A DNA stretch of 64,000 nucleotides. Origin: Trochalopteron elliotii (Eukaryota > Chordata > Aves > Passeriformes > Leiothrichidae). How positions within the stretch are numbered: position 1 is the stretch's first letter; every line of letters starts with the position of its first letter. The notes beneath the pieces were generated by a model. The model saw only the letters and a list, made by a program, of their open reading frames with translations. It had not been told where the DNA came from and searched no databases. The position numbers and the translations under genes were made by a program. This document shows positions 25,191 to 38,074 of this stretch, piece after piece. Where the stretch lies: positions 3,471,247 to 3,535,246 of the forward strand of contig JANPWX010000009.1 of assembly GCA_024734555.1 (NCBI GenBank), written 5' to 3'.

Positions 25191-27325
25191 TTTACTACAG
25201 TTGTAGGTGAAGAAGAAAACAAAGTTAAATGCTTTATTCCATAATTACATGTGTAGTAGCTGTTTCTAATATTCTTGTCTTACTCTTGAGTATTTTTTTC
25301 TTTCTAATGTGAAAGATTTAAAATTTTCTTCCATCTGTAAATGAAAGTTCTGTAACACATTGTACCTTGGTTTTTAAATTATTTAATAAATTTCTGATAG
25401 GATAAGTCAGGACTAATAAAAACAGTTTACACAAATCAGGGGGGAAAATCAAAATGCTATTTTTTATTACTTCTGTCACAAGACTTCACAATAGCAATAG
25501 ATTCATGCAGTTCATATGAGATGACTTGCTCTGGATTCCACATACTGACCCATACATGTAGGAAACCAGACTGAAAAAAAAACCAAAAAAATTTGCATTG
25601 ACAGCCTAAAATATGTTACAGGAAAGGAATTTATGGGTGAGGAGGGAGCAAGAAGACTTAATCAGAATGTTCTGGACATAAATGCCTGGGACTGAGTTTG
25701 TTCTGGCCTTTGGTTGAATATGTATCCACATAAGTATTTTAATGCATTTTGGAAATTTTTTTTCTTTTTACCTCTGCTTGGCACTTAGACTCATTCCATG
25801 GAGCAGTCTTGTGAAACAAACTAGGTTTCTTTTAAATAGAAAATAAACCAGAAGGTAAGTTCCAGCAGCATACCTAATGCAATCCAAATGCCCACAGGAC
25901 CAGACTGGAGCTGGTCCAGGGTTTCTGTCCTCAAAACAAGTGCATTGTGGACATGAGGTGAACAGCCCCAAATGTCTTACTGCAGAAATCTATGCATATT
26001 AAACTCACTGCTTGTGAAAGTAGATATAACCATAGTTTGATTTTCCAACTGACTTGTATTGTTCATGTGGTTCATATGCTGAAGTTGTTCTCTTTCTTAG
26101 CTGAAAACAAAAAACAACCCCAAAAGCAAAATCCCAAGAACCTATTATCTGTCAAAATTATCTTTTATTAATTCATAGGTTGTTTTTTCTTTAAAATATA
26201 AAAAATAATTCTTGCATGAAGAATGTGCCCAAAAATGCTCATGGAAATTTGTCAAATGCAAAATTAACACATACATTTCAAGGATGAGCCTTCAAGTAGT
26301 ATCATATTCCCCTGTAAGCTGCCTCTTCACTCTGATGACCTGTTGTCTAGAAACCTTGTGGCCTCTTTTGTGGTACATACCAGTTTGGTTAGTTGGTGAG
26401 CCTTAACATGAATTATTATAAGGAGATAGTTTCTGCTTTGTTTTAATTTATGCAACTATATTTGAAGAGTTTAAAGTATGTATAATTTCAACTATTTATG
26501 TTATTGCTGAATTATGGCAAGTTTTGTGCCTCTGCTCAATAGGCAGCTACTTACATCTTTGACATAGTAATTAGTGATCCTGATGCCTAAGGAATAGATT
26601 AGTATTTTAAGACTGATGCTTGCATATTTTCTTCCTACACGCTTCTGCTGGCTGTAATGACAGTAACATCCTACAGAATTTTGCTGACACATATGTCAAG
26701 GATAATTAAGGAGCCCTGATTAGATTACATACCTAAAGTCTTTAAGGGGTGCATTTCTCCCACTGACTGTAAGGAAAGAATATTGAATTGCATTAGAGAA
26801 AACAGAAGCATGGCATAGCATATTGATTTTTATCTAGTCTCTAGCCTCGTTTGAGCAGTATCACATTCACACAAACTTGTATTTGTCTATGGTCATACAC
26901 TACAGTTTGTGGGAAAACAACGTGAATGTGAAGAGGTAGCCTTAAAGTCTTTAATTCAGTGTCTTTCCAGTGAGGTACACAGCAAGGAGTTGTTAATAGC
27001 ACCAGTTCAGTGACAGATGTATTGCCTTTTCATTAAAGGAAGAGGAGTGGGGAATGCTGCATGCAGCCTGGTACATGATTCATAAGACTGTGTGGAAATC
27101 AAGCAGACATACAGGCCTAAAGTTTTCAACTGGTTGGTACTTTTGTCTTAGTCTGGAGACTAGCTCTTGACCCAGAATGCTGTTGATGTTATCTGTGCTT
27201 GAACATCTGCATTGAAACCATTTGTTCATACTGAAAATTCTCTACCAAAGCACACTGTGAGTAACCAGTCTCAAAACACATCAATTTCTTGATTTTTTCC
27301 TGAAGCTACCTCTTGCTTATTTCTT

Positions 27326-27345
27326 AAAAAAAAAAAAAAAAAAAA
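27326..27345. repeat. Poly(A) homopolymer run
   Basis: Twenty consecutive A in TTTCTTAAAA...AAAGACC. There is no AATAAA just upstream, so nothing ties it to a retrocopy. Confidence 0.9.
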
Positions 27346-29001
27346 GACCAACTTTATAAATGGTTCCCCAATGTTATAATTAGGCTGTTTTATATAACTA
27401 AAATGTTTGAAGCACTAACATGAATTAAAGGACATGCAGTGTGACATGATTAGTTATTAAGATTAATTTTATAATTTGTAAGTAATTTAGAAATATAACC
27501 ACATGCATGTCTTTGTGGGAAATCACAGTTTTGGATATTTGTCTTGAGAGTGCTGGTAAGCTTAGATAAGAAATGGAATTTCCAAAAGAAAAATATAGCT
27601 GAGAGGCCAAAATCTCTGACCTAGTTCAGGCAGCCCCACATAATTAAAGACTTTGTATTTATTTTGGTTTTATCATTTCAGGGGTTACATAAATGGCAAA
27701 TACTGTGTTCATGTAATGATATTCTTGATATGCAGACTCTTGCAATTAAATGAGCCACATTTTATGAACAAGACAGATTAAAAGACAAGTGTACTATTCT
27801 TGAGTGTAGAAAGTCTGTCTGATTTTACGTTTTTTTAAACACAGCTTTCCAGTATTCTGTTCTGTTATATTCAATATTGTATAACCCGTATCAAAAATCA
27901 AACAAATATCTATATTTGAAGTCTTGGTAAGGTGTTTAGCTGATTCCACATAGCTTGGTGTTTTCCTGAGACATTGTCATCATGTAGATCTAAGGTGCTT
28001 TTTCTGTTCTCACAGATTTAGGCAAATTTAGTGCTCAGTTAAATTTTTTTCTAATGAATGATGCAATTGGCTACAGGTCTACCCCAAACAAGGAGCAGGA
28101 AATCTTTTCAGGCTTTTTTTCTGCTACTTGAGTTTCATACTTATGTCTACATTTTCTCCTGCACTTCCTTATTCTAGGTTTGTAGATATTCTTCTGTCTT
28201 GCTCTGTTTTTCTGATTTGATTCTAGAACAAGATGTTCTACTAGGAATTTTAATCTAATGAAATATTTAGCTGTGTTTCTCTTTTGATTTCTAGTTGCAC
28301 CACTTTCAAGGAGGGATCAGCTATACATGGAGTTTCAAATGTTCAGCTCTTAGATTGGAAGCTGGTGAGGTGTGTAGCCTTCCACTTGGCCTCAAGTGTC
28401 ATGTCTTCTGTTTGAGACAGGCCTTTATGTCTGGAGGGGTTCCAGACATGAAGACTTGTTTAAGTCATTTTTAGTTTCCTCAGTGAATATAGGAATTTAC
28501 AGGTATAACAAAGATGCAGTTACATGTATGATCAAGTGAGCAGATAAATTGGAACTTGTTCTGGCAATGAAAAAAACCTCAGAAGAGTTTTCCTCGTGGC
28601 TGTATGAATTTCAAGGAATAGGGAATAACAAGATTGTATTGGGTTTGTCAATGAAATAATTTTCAAAAACCAAAAGGCGCATCCAATTAACATGGGAAAA
28701 GAGCTGCTCTGCATTCTGGGATTTTTAAAGGAGGCCTTTTTTCTGGCCACACTCACCTTTGTTGCTTACACTTAAGTGTCACTTGTCATCGCTACTCAAT
28801 TTTGTGTTTGCATTTGCTTTCTAAATTGAGAACACACCAATTTTGTCTCTGAGCTAGGTGATGGAAGAATATATTACCTCACTCTTTCCATTTTGAAGCT
28901 ATTGGTTTCCTGCCCAAGATTTGTATTTTCAGTGATTCTCTTGCCACAGCAGCATGACCATCTCCCACATCCTTGTAATGTTTTCGAATGTATAGATACA
29001 G

Positions 29002-29003
<2 letters not shown>

Positions 29004-29032
<29 letters not shown>
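29004..29032. repeat. (CA)n dinucleotide microsatellite
   Basis: About 14 uninterrupted AC units between GATAGATACAGAT-like sequence and TGTTCCCTG. It is probably polymorphic. Confidence 0.95.
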
Positions 29033-29035
<3 letters not shown>

Positions 29036-31253
29036 TCCCTGTATTGCTCCAGGGGTTTATTGTGTTCTTGCTGCCGTGTTCTGTGTTGGCTTTTGCTGAA
29101 CTTCCCAGGGCTGTTGCCAGTCCTCCGTGCCTCAGGCAGTCCTTTCCTCAGCACACTGGCAGAAGCCCATCTCCACCCCCCATACAACAGCTTGCTGTCA
29201 TCCTTCTCTGGTAGCTACTAGGTTTTTAGGAGGATCCACACCCTCAAGCTCAGGCTGAGTGCTTGAGTCTGTTTTTCCATAGAAGACCCTTCCAAACAGT
29301 CTGCTCAGTTTTTCTCTATGCTTTGACAGTCTTTACAAGCAAGTCCACTGTAGCATGGACTTTTATCCACACACATGTAATGCTGGACCTGATTTTGTTT
29401 TCCTGTTCAAAGAATATAAGCCATAGAGTAGAGCTTCTTTCAGTATACTTCTGCAGCTCCCCTGTGTTTCTGAGTTTTATCTAAAGTAATTCTTTGAGCT
29501 CATTTAAAAGTCTGCTGAAAGCTTCAAGATAGCAGATTACTTTGGGTAAGTGGCTTGGTGGACGACTCAACCAGTAAATTATTTAGTACCTGTCTTGCCA
29601 GAAGGGCTGAAGCTAGGTTATGTGTTCTATAATTCAGAAAATACTTAACACTTCAGTGAACAGGCACATACAAAAAGAAACATGATTCACCCAATATTAA
29701 TCTGTTGCTTTCGAATGTAATTTTTTTCTCCTTCATCATTGTTCAATGTTCCTCATTCTACTTTGAATAAAGTAGGGGATATAGGATTACACACCCAGAT
29801 CTAGTAGGTAATAGGAACAGCAAAAACCCTGTTTAATTGTAGCTTTTAAAACCTGCTGGACTATAAAAACCGATGTTGTTTGTTCTTTTTCTTCCAGAAT
29901 AACTGCTTGTTTCGGTGCATTTGGGTTCACTAATGTGCTATTTCAGTCCTCCAGAAAATTTACTGCTTCTTTTCCTGTGAAAATACATATTTGCAGAAGG
30001 GATCTGTGCTGTAGACAAATGTTTTATCTGGTCATCTTAATATGCATCTCTTCCATTAATTTACTGAAGTATAATTCACTGCTGCTGTTTTCTTAAAAAG
30101 GAAAGTTTCCATGCAATAACGGGGCCCACTTAAAATAATATGGAAAGATTGTTGTGTAGTTTCTAGTGAAACTAAAGACAAACCACTGTGAAGTGTGACT
30201 TCACATATGCCACCTGTTCAAAATTGTGGTCTCTATGGCTTTATGTTGTGAAGAGCTTGTTCTTGAAATGGGATTTTCATTGGGAATTATTATATTTACC
30301 AGTAAAAGAAAAATAAATGTTTTTTTCGGGGCCTGATGTAGATAAAATTAGCAAAATGGTGTGAATAGGAATGAGTTTTGTAATAATTCCCTTGAGGAAA
30401 AAAAGGACCCCACTTCCCCAATTTTGTCTGCAGTCAAGATCATCTGAAAGTCTCTTCTTATCTACCTGTTATGCTGCAGAACTGGCTAAGCAATTGATAG
30501 TTTTACCCATTGCATGTAACAGAAGTTGGAAGCTAGTACAGATAGTATACAAAACTTCATCATCCAGTGGTTTGATCAGCTAAGATTTAAATAAGATTAA
30601 CAAGTAGAAAAAGAATCCCTTTTCATTTGATCTTTTTATTGCATTATCTTCCAAGCTGTGAGTCACCATTGCCTCAGGTTAATGTTTTAAAAAAACTATT
30701 AAGTAAAGAGGTTCACATCAATGCAGGGTTCAATTTTTAAATTATAGAATCAGTGGTGCTCTGAAGTGATGAGAGTTGGATGTGTGTGTGACCTAGCAAA
30801 CAGATTACATTTTGTTATCCTCTCTTGTTAGCTGCTTTAATGTTGCCTTCAGTAAATTCTGGGATTTGGAGTTTTTATTTGTCTCTTGTAATTTCCAAGA
30901 AAGAAAGAATTTTTAGTGTCTTTCAGGAAATTAGCTGGGGATTTTTTTCTGCTTGAAGCTTCCCAGTCTTAAAATTGGTGTTATTTGTTCTAATTTAACC
31001 CATGTTCTAGGCTCTAGGAATGGGAAGCTTAGCTCTACAAGGAAGTGAAATATGGTTTTTAAGGGTGTTTTTTGTTCCCTACTCCAATTTTCACTGTGAG
31101 GAAATGAAGTTAGAGGTGTGTGGCCCAATCAAGTCGTTAAACAGATGTTAGTAGTGCAGTAAGTTATATCTCCCAGGAAACAAAATGTATGGGTTGAGTC
31201 TTAAACCCCAGGAATTAAATTCATTTAAAATTATTAAATTTAGGAAATAGTTT

Positions 31254-31505
31254 TTGAGAAGTACTGCTGGAAGGGACCCTGAAAGCTTCTAGTCCATTTT
31301 TGTGTCCCAAGACATACAAATGCCTGTCTCAGTCACCCCCAAACTGCTTGTGGTTATATCGTGCTTAATGAGGGAGACTCTCCAGGCTCTCACCTTCTGT
31401 TGCTTCTGAATTCAGCAGCCTGAATTCATGAGACACGTTTTCTTAGGGTCTAAATCAAATCTTAAATTATATGTTCTTAGAGGCTAGATTAAATCTCCCA
31501 CAAGG
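31254..31505 (-). repeat. Probable ancient, highly diverged CR1-type fragment
   Basis: GAAGTACTGCTGGAAGGGAC and CCTGAAAGCTTCTAGTCCAT, followed 180-230 nt later by GGCTAGATTAAATCTCCCAC, keep the order and spacing of old CR1 3' ends read in reverse (GGAAGGGACC, AGTCCA, later CTAACCTAAATCTCC). Divergence is high and the middle is poorly conserved, so this is tentative. Confidence 0.45.
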
Positions 31506-32000
31506 TGACTGGTTCCCATTATCCCTTGTCATGGCTATTGGGGGCATGTTGGGCAGGCAGTGCTTTTCTTGGCAGTGGCATCCGAGTTCTCCTTGGGCAA
31601 AGGTGCTACTGTATTGCTCTGGAGAGGCTCCAACTCTCTGACCATGGTAATTCCCTTCTCCCAGCTCTCACTGGACCAGCAGCAACCCCATGGAAAGCCA
31701 AATCTGAGGCTGAGCCCAAAATCTTTACTGAGGAATGCTACCAGCCAGCTCTATTTGCTTGAGCCATGTTCTGCACTGTTTCCATGGGACACCTGGGGCT
31801 GTTGTGTAAAAACTAGTAACTGTAGTTGTTTGGGGAGGCTTTATTAATTCTGCTTGTAAAGGTCTGCAGTGGACATCTTAAGGAAGATTCAGGACATCTT
31901 ACTGGATTTAATTTTATTTTGATTTTTTTTTCCTAAGATGCAATAGAAGTGAAGAAAATCTGAACAAGTACTTAGATCCTATTATCCTACCTAGCATGGG

Positions 32001-32050
32001 GAAGATAATGGAGATTTTAATGGAGATGGAAGATAATGGAGATTTTAAAT
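32001..32050. repeat. 28-bp tandem duplication, second copy partial
   Basis: GAAGATAATGGAGATTTTAA recurs exactly 28 bp later (32001 and 32029), with ATGGAGATG in between. This suggests a recent local slippage or duplication event. Confidence 0.85.
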
Positions 32051-34144
32051 AACTTCTTTTCAGTGGATGCATTGTGACGGTCTGTCAATGCCATTTCATC
32101 CAAAACTCCTCATACAACTGGTATAATTCTTTTGGAAGAAAACTTGTCTTCATAATACAGTTCTGATAAAGTTTTGGTATAACACAGGTCATTCAGAAGT
32201 GGAGGTCTGTTGGGAGATGGATGGCAAAGGAGAAGGAGAGAAGGAAAGCAATGGAGAAAATAAGCATGTATTCCTACAGGCATGAACTATTACCTAGTTT
32301 AAGTCTAAGTAGGAAGGTTATTTATACATAGTTCTGCACTTTAGGATGTGTTGTGCTGAACTCATTTGGATATATGGAGTCTGTGCTTTGCTTTTACATG
32401 CAAGTTCTGCTTGTTCAGCACAGAGTAAACAAATTTTATGCTCCAGCAGCTGCTTCCTGATTGCTCTGTGGAAAGGACCTTAAAAGCAGCACATCCCCTC
32501 GTCTCACCCCAGAGAAAATAGCATAAAGAGCAAATACCTAACAAAATGGAACATAATGTGTAATTTGAAGCCACGTACTATTTGCAAAGCATTTGTGGAT
32601 TTGCAGGGTTCATTTAGTCCCTCAGGCTCCCTTCTCAGTCATGGGGAGCACCAGTGCTCCCCAGTAATGCTGCAGCAAGGGCTGAGCTTACTTGTTCTGG
32701 TGTGAAATGTCCTGAGGGTCAGCTGCCCCAGCAGAAGTCTGAGCATGCAGACTGGTCAGTTCAGGGGCCCTTAGCTCCCTTCTCTCAGATACTTGAAATG
32801 CAGCTTGTTTGTATGAGATTTATTTCTGCGTTTGTTTTTTTGTTTGTTTGTCAGAGAACTTGAATTAAGCAGCATTGCTGATGTTCTCTGTTTGATGAGA
32901 GGCCAGAATGGTGCTACTGTTCACTGGCAGGTACTGTGTGCCTCATGCTGTGGTTCATGCAGTGTTCTAAGGGTGTTCAGAGGATTTGAAAGGGAGCTCT
33001 AAGGAGCAGGTGAGAGGTGTGTAGGCAAGAATCTTTGGGTACATGTACATCCTGCCCTAAACAGGCAACTACACTTCCAACAGTTCAGTCTTTTCCAAAG
33101 CAATTTCAATTATTAATTGCAAATGGCTTGATGAGATAGTTGTAGAGGAAGAGAGAAGAATGAAAGATAAGTAGAACCTAGAATGCACATTAGGTTCTGG
33201 TTCAGCTCAGCCGTGGCAGAAAACTTCTGAAAAGCCTGGCATCTCAGCAAGCAGAGGTGAAGAGCAGTCCTCAGAAATCCTGTGAAAACATCACTGGCCT
33301 GGAAATAACAGAGCTCTGAAACTGGCCACTTCACTGAAGCTATTGCTTACACACAGAATTAGAAACAAAAAAAAAAAAAATAGGGAACACAAAATTATAA
33401 TAGTCATTGCTATGAAAATTTGATGCTTCACAAACACTCAAACCTCATGATCTTTCCAAATTGTTTTTGTTGAGATGAAAGCCCTCTTTTGAATACAAGG
33501 CAGTAGCACTAAGGGTTGGAGGGTTTTTTGTAATATTAGGAACTGTTTAAGGCCTGTCTGCAGAGTAATCATAGGCTAATTAATCTTGGTGTTCAGTCAG
33601 CAGAGCCAGTCATCTGGAGCAAGTGTGCCGTGCAGATCTACACTTCGTGACTGAGTCGTAGGACTCAGGAAGTTGGATGGCTGACTTGCTTTGTGTGATC
33701 TCAAGCAAGTTGTTTATTGTCATCATGTTTACTGTACCAAATGTTCCACAAACTGGTTGAGTTCATTTTGGGAACTAATGTTGTGTTACAATACAAAGAT
33801 GCAGTTCCCAGGCAGAAAAGCAATTTCTCATAATCTTCTGTTTCCTCATACGTAAAATGTTGTTTCTTACTCCCTCCCTCCCCTCCAGAGAGGAATTGTA
33901 TTTACTTAAATTTGCTTTCTTCAGTGAAAGCATGTACCAGTGATTTTGAATTTGAGAATTCTGGTGTTCAAGTTTATCATGTTCTGCAGTCCCCAGATGC
34001 TCCAGGTTCTGAAGTAATATGTGCTATAGTGTGATGTGCTTTAAGTGTATGTTATAGCACATTATAGACCTGTCAGGGATCAAGTTTTTTTCGTACAGAT
34101 CTTTACTACATAAATTTACTACTTGCATGTGTACACATGTACCT

Positions 34145-34184
34145 ACACCTAAACACACTATAATACACCTAAACACATTATAAT
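34145..34184. repeat. 20-bp tandem duplication
   Basis: ACACCTAAACACACTATAAT is followed directly by ACACCTAAACACATTATAAT, with one mismatch. Confidence 0.9.
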
Positions 34185-34743
34185 AGCTATATTTGTGTGT
34201 AGATAAACATGTTCTTATTGTCATGGCAGATTACAGTCAGCAAAGAGGAAAATTACTCCCCTTCCTGAGTTATCATCAGGCATTAAACTGCCTCCTTCAG
34301 GGATGCTTTGTTCTGTAATGAAAGAAAATGTGACAATGTTGCACTTCAGTTGAAGTTTATTATTATATACTTACTAAGAAATAAATCTATAAATTAAGTA
34401 AATGCCATATTGCTAATTAGTATATAATGCAAAGTGGCATTATATTTCTTAAGTGGAACATATTTCCTATGGTATGCTGCTGAACAAAACTTGTGGTAAC
34501 TGTGGCCATGTGTTGGATTCTGTACAGGGATCTAATGATAGCTAAAATAATGGTTTCCAAAGTCTGTTTCTCAGGCTACCTGCAATTTTTGAACATCCTG
34601 GTAGTAGTCCATTAAAAAATGAGCTGTTCTTGTTTGCTACTGCTGTTGCTGCCGTATTAGACTTAACAGAACTCAAAATTTATAATTTGTTTTTTAATTT
34701 GTTGCCTCAGTAAGAAAAAATGGTTGTTATTGCCATAAAGATG

Positions 34744-35397
34744 TTATCAGTCGCTAGCAGAAGGAAGAGCAGTCGTTTTCAGTCTAGGAACTGAGCTGAG
34801 AACCTCTGGCTCTGCCAGACTTTTCCATGCAATGTTTCTGCAGTGTCTGCCAAGCCACATGATTCTGTACTGAGCTGAAACCTTTTCCTGCTCTTCCAGA
34901 ATCTGTGTGGACAGATTGCAGTCCAGGTTCAGAAGATCTTGGCGCAGCTTTGTTTGCTTCATTACAAATCTGTCCTTCAGGTTTCTGAGAGTTGCACAGG
35001 AGTTCAGACATGCCAGGGTGTATGCCAGGAAATGCCAAGTCATGTCTTTCCTCCTCCAGCTGTCTCTCCACGGCATCACAGAAGTGCTTTCCTGAGGCAT
35101 ACCTGAAACAGTTTTTATGGAGTTCTTATTTATGGATCCCACACATTGGTCATAGGCAGGATGGTACAGCTGTGGGGGGAGACTGCACAAAAGTTATTCT
35201 CTGTGCTGCCCCAACCAATTACAGCTGTGAGCTCTCCTGATGCTCTGAGTAGCAGGTTGGCGTTTTACAAATTGCTGCAGCTCAGGCTTGTCTGATAATA
35301 TTTGCAGGAATCCATTGCAGCAGACGAGAGCTGGCAGAGTGTGAGGATCCACACTTCCTCATCCAAGAGGAATGCGGTGCAGATGCTGCACAGTCAT
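34744..35397 (-). pseudogene. Unidentified decayed reading frame, possible pseudogene
   Basis: On the minus strand a frame of about 217 codons runs from an ATG at 35397 to a TGA at 34744-34746, broken by only two stops (TGA at 35361-35359, TAA at 35196-35194). The last 147 codons are uninterrupted. Composition is protein-like, with amphipathic stretches such as LRNLKDRFVMKQTKLRQDLL and STQILEEQEKVSAQYRIMWL and an upstream stretch ALVCCNGFLQILSDKPELQQ. Around 35040 a second frame (DAVERQLEEERHDLA) runs into WHFLAYTLACLN as if a frameshift had occurred. I do not recognise the family. It could be a decayed exon or retrocopy, part of a noncoding transcript, or a chance frame in moderately GC-rich DNA. 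Confidence 0.3.
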
Positions 35398-36165
35398 GGT
35401 GCCACTGGAGATTTACTCTCCAGTGTGGAGACCTTACAATGACATCAGCCTTAGAGCCTTTTAGTGCTGCCAGGGTAGTTCAAAGCAGTGACCATGCAAG
35501 CCAGAATCTAGGCCAGTCCCTTTTTAAGCATGTGGAGTTGGAAGAGAGGAGAAAATATTCCGACTTCTTATATTTGGGCTGTGGCCTGAATGAGGCTGTC
35601 TCATTGGCAGAGATCAAGTGTATTTGCCAATGTCTGCCAGACGTGTATGCTGAGAGACTTGAGAAGCAGGGATGAAATGGTGTTGTCCCAATGCTAGGGC
35701 TGTCCTTACTGGATGCAAAATAGGAAAGGGAAGACAAATATCCTTCCAACTTCTTTCCTTTGCAGTCTAGCACTATCCCCAATATGGACAGCAAGTTTTC
35801 AAGTATCCCATTAACTATGACTCCTTCCTTACCTTTGTGGTTATCCAAAGCTGAACATGTGCCTGTGCTGTAGCTACCCTTGCTGTTAATTAGCCTTCTC
35901 AATCCTTATTATTTCCTAGGAGTGTGTAAGCCAGTGTTTTCTGTGATCTGCATTTTGACACAGTGCATGGGTCTGTTTCCATAACACAGTCTTACTTCCA
36001 CACCTTCTCTTGTCCTTTCAACCCGTATTTCAAGATGATTCAGGTATAGTCATGTTGGCTAAGATTATACACCTTTGAAGGGTAGGTATATGTTATTTTC
36101 AGCCTATCATTAAATCATACTGGGATTTGAATGGCTGTTTTCCAGATTGTAGCTGGGATGCTTTG

Positions 36166-36260
36166 ATTGGTTGGTTGGGTTTTTGTTTCTGTGGTTTGTT
36201 TGTTGTTGGGGTATGGGGTGTTTTTTGGTTGGTTGGGGTTTTTTGATTGTTTGGGTTATT
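36166..36260. repeat. GT-rich low-complexity block (TTGG/TTTG runs)
   Basis: TTGGTTGGTTGGGTTTTTG and TTTTTTGGTTGGTTGGGGTT recur with little A or C on the plus strand. The minus strand gives a Pro/Asn/Gln/Lys-rich translation typical of low-complexity DNA. G tracts of two to four could allow a two-tier quadruplex, but this is only a possibility. Confidence 0.75.
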
Positions 36261-38034
36261 TTGATAAGACAATAGATTGTAACAGGAGGTGGGGGTTTGT
36301 TTTCAGTCAGACAAAGGTAGATACATGCCTGCAATAGACACAGGGGAATGAGGACCAGCTGTATCTGCTTGGTTTGCAACTGCTCTCCCAATAGCCAAAT
36401 GGACAAGAAAAGATACCAACAGCTCAGTGAGTTTTATTTCATCCTGAATCATTATCTCTATACAAATTATCTTACTGAAATGAATAACTTCTTTCTTGTT
36501 GAAAAGTCTGGAAAGCTATGAAGAACCTCTATAAGTTAAGTTCATCTCAGCAAACTTTAGGAAAAGAATAGTTTTTATTGCTCTTTTTCACTAGCACTAA
36601 TGTAAAAGTAAAAGCTGTTCTGTAGAAAACTTTTGACTAATATCACAGTTCTGTTCCCTAAAAATCCACTAGTAGATCAAATCTGTTCAACATAAAATTA
36701 ATTTTAGTATTTATTTCTTTTTATTTAATTCCCTGAGAGCAGAAGGGGTGGCATCTGTAGTATCCTAATAAATCATTTAGATTAATTCAATCAGGACTGG
36801 TTTCACATTAAAAGGTTCCTGGAGCTGATTGGTTTCTTTATTTCCTTATTATTCAGGATTCTTTTAATCATTTAGAGATGTCTTTGCACAATTAATAAAA
36901 TGGAAAGCAAGTTTCAGAAGTAGAACTATGTGCTACTTCAAGTTGTAAATTTAAACTTTGCCTCTTCCTTAGGATTAACTACACATATAACATAGAACCA
37001 GAGCAGTTGACAGGTCACTGATCTGTTTAGTCCAGTCACATTTGATTGCAAAGTCCAGAAGGAAGAAACGCTCTGTCCTGCCATGATCAGTGAGGAAATA
37101 ATCTCCCAGAGGAAGGGCAGCCCAAGATATGAAGCCTGATGACTTTTAGCTATTTCATAACATCCAGGATGGTCATGTTCTTTTTCTGTTTAAAAAGGCA
37201 AATATGAAAAGGTGGGTTTGTGTTGCCCTAAAAATTTCCAGTGCTTGTTAATTCCCACTAAGATCCTGGAATTTGAGATACATGTGGTAGAGGGTTTCCC
37301 AGCTTACTCAATACATGTTTCCTCCCCAAAAATAATTTTTCACAGTGCCTGCATGGGAAAGCTGCAGTGTTAATTAGGGTCTACAAACAGTGCAAATGTC
37401 ATTTTGACTTCTGGCCCTGTGATATTTGTGCAGTGGTGGCAACAGCTGGTATCTGTCATCCAAGCCCTGTGCTCAGCCTCTGATGTGTTATTTGCTCTTA
37501 GAGTACACTTCTGTACATCCAGAGGGGTTCCAGTAATGCAGTTGAATTCCAGAGAGCTTTGATTATGCCCATGCTTTTCCTCTCCCCTGATGCCTGCTTG
37601 TAGTGAAATAAGACCTTGTGATCAGGAGGGCAGGAAAGGCTGACCACCAGTGTTGGGAGGCTCTGGAAGAAATACTCAGGCTTTCCTCCCAGGGCAGCAA
37701 AAGACTGGGGCAAGAAGGGTTTGGCTGCCTTGTGGTTGCTTGTGGTGTTGTTCTCACAAAGCAATTTTTAAAAAACAAAGAGATTGCCTGAATCAGTGTT
37801 TCCTTAGCCTTTGTGCATGACACTTGCCAGCTTTTTTGCATTGCATTATTTTTTAAAAAGGAATGCATTCTGCTGCCTGCTGCACAGATACCCAGCTGGA
37901 CTAATTCCATCACTATCCAGTGAACCAGATAGTTTTGTTTGAACAAGTAATTTTCTTGGTGAATAGAAGCAGAATAAGTGAGTGCTCCCAATGTATTCTC
38001 AGCAGAGGCCAGTGGTTTAGGTTGTGTACAGCAC

Positions 38035-38074
38035 TAACCATGCCATACAACTATTAACCATGCAATACAACCCT
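38035..38074. repeat. 20-bp tandem duplication
   Basis: TAACCATGCCATACAACTAT is followed by TAACCATGCAATACAACCCT, with a few mismatches towards the 3' end. Confidence 0.8.

Larger units (their letters stand above)
25191..31253. other. Intergenic sequence with simple repeats
   Basis: AT-rich unique sequence with no recognised gene. It contains a 20-base A run at 27326-27345 and a CA microsatellite at 29004-29032. Reading frames that cross the microsatellite (runs of alternating Val/Cys or Thr/His) are artefacts of the repeat. Confidence 0.65.
31506..34740. other. Intergenic sequence with short tandem duplications
   Basis: No gene recognised. A 28-bp duplication lies at 32001-32050 and a 20-bp duplication at 34145-34184. 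An A run lies at about 33368-33380. The overlapping open frames at 31505-31847 have no splice context and no product I recognise. Confidence 0.6.

Noticed and set aside
28879..29221. Several overlapping frames around the CA microsatellite
   Set aside because: Open only because the dinucleotide repeat has no stops; translations are Thr/His or Val/Cys repeats.
35480..35902. 140-codon minus-strand frame upstream of the candidate pseudogene
   Set aside because: It overlaps a plus-strand open frame of 78 codons, shows no recognisable motif and cannot be joined convincingly to the 34744-35397 frame.
36166..36260. Possible G-quadruplex in TTGGTTGGTTGGG runs
   Set aside because: Mostly two-base G tracts in simple-sequence DNA; stability and function cannot be argued from this alone.
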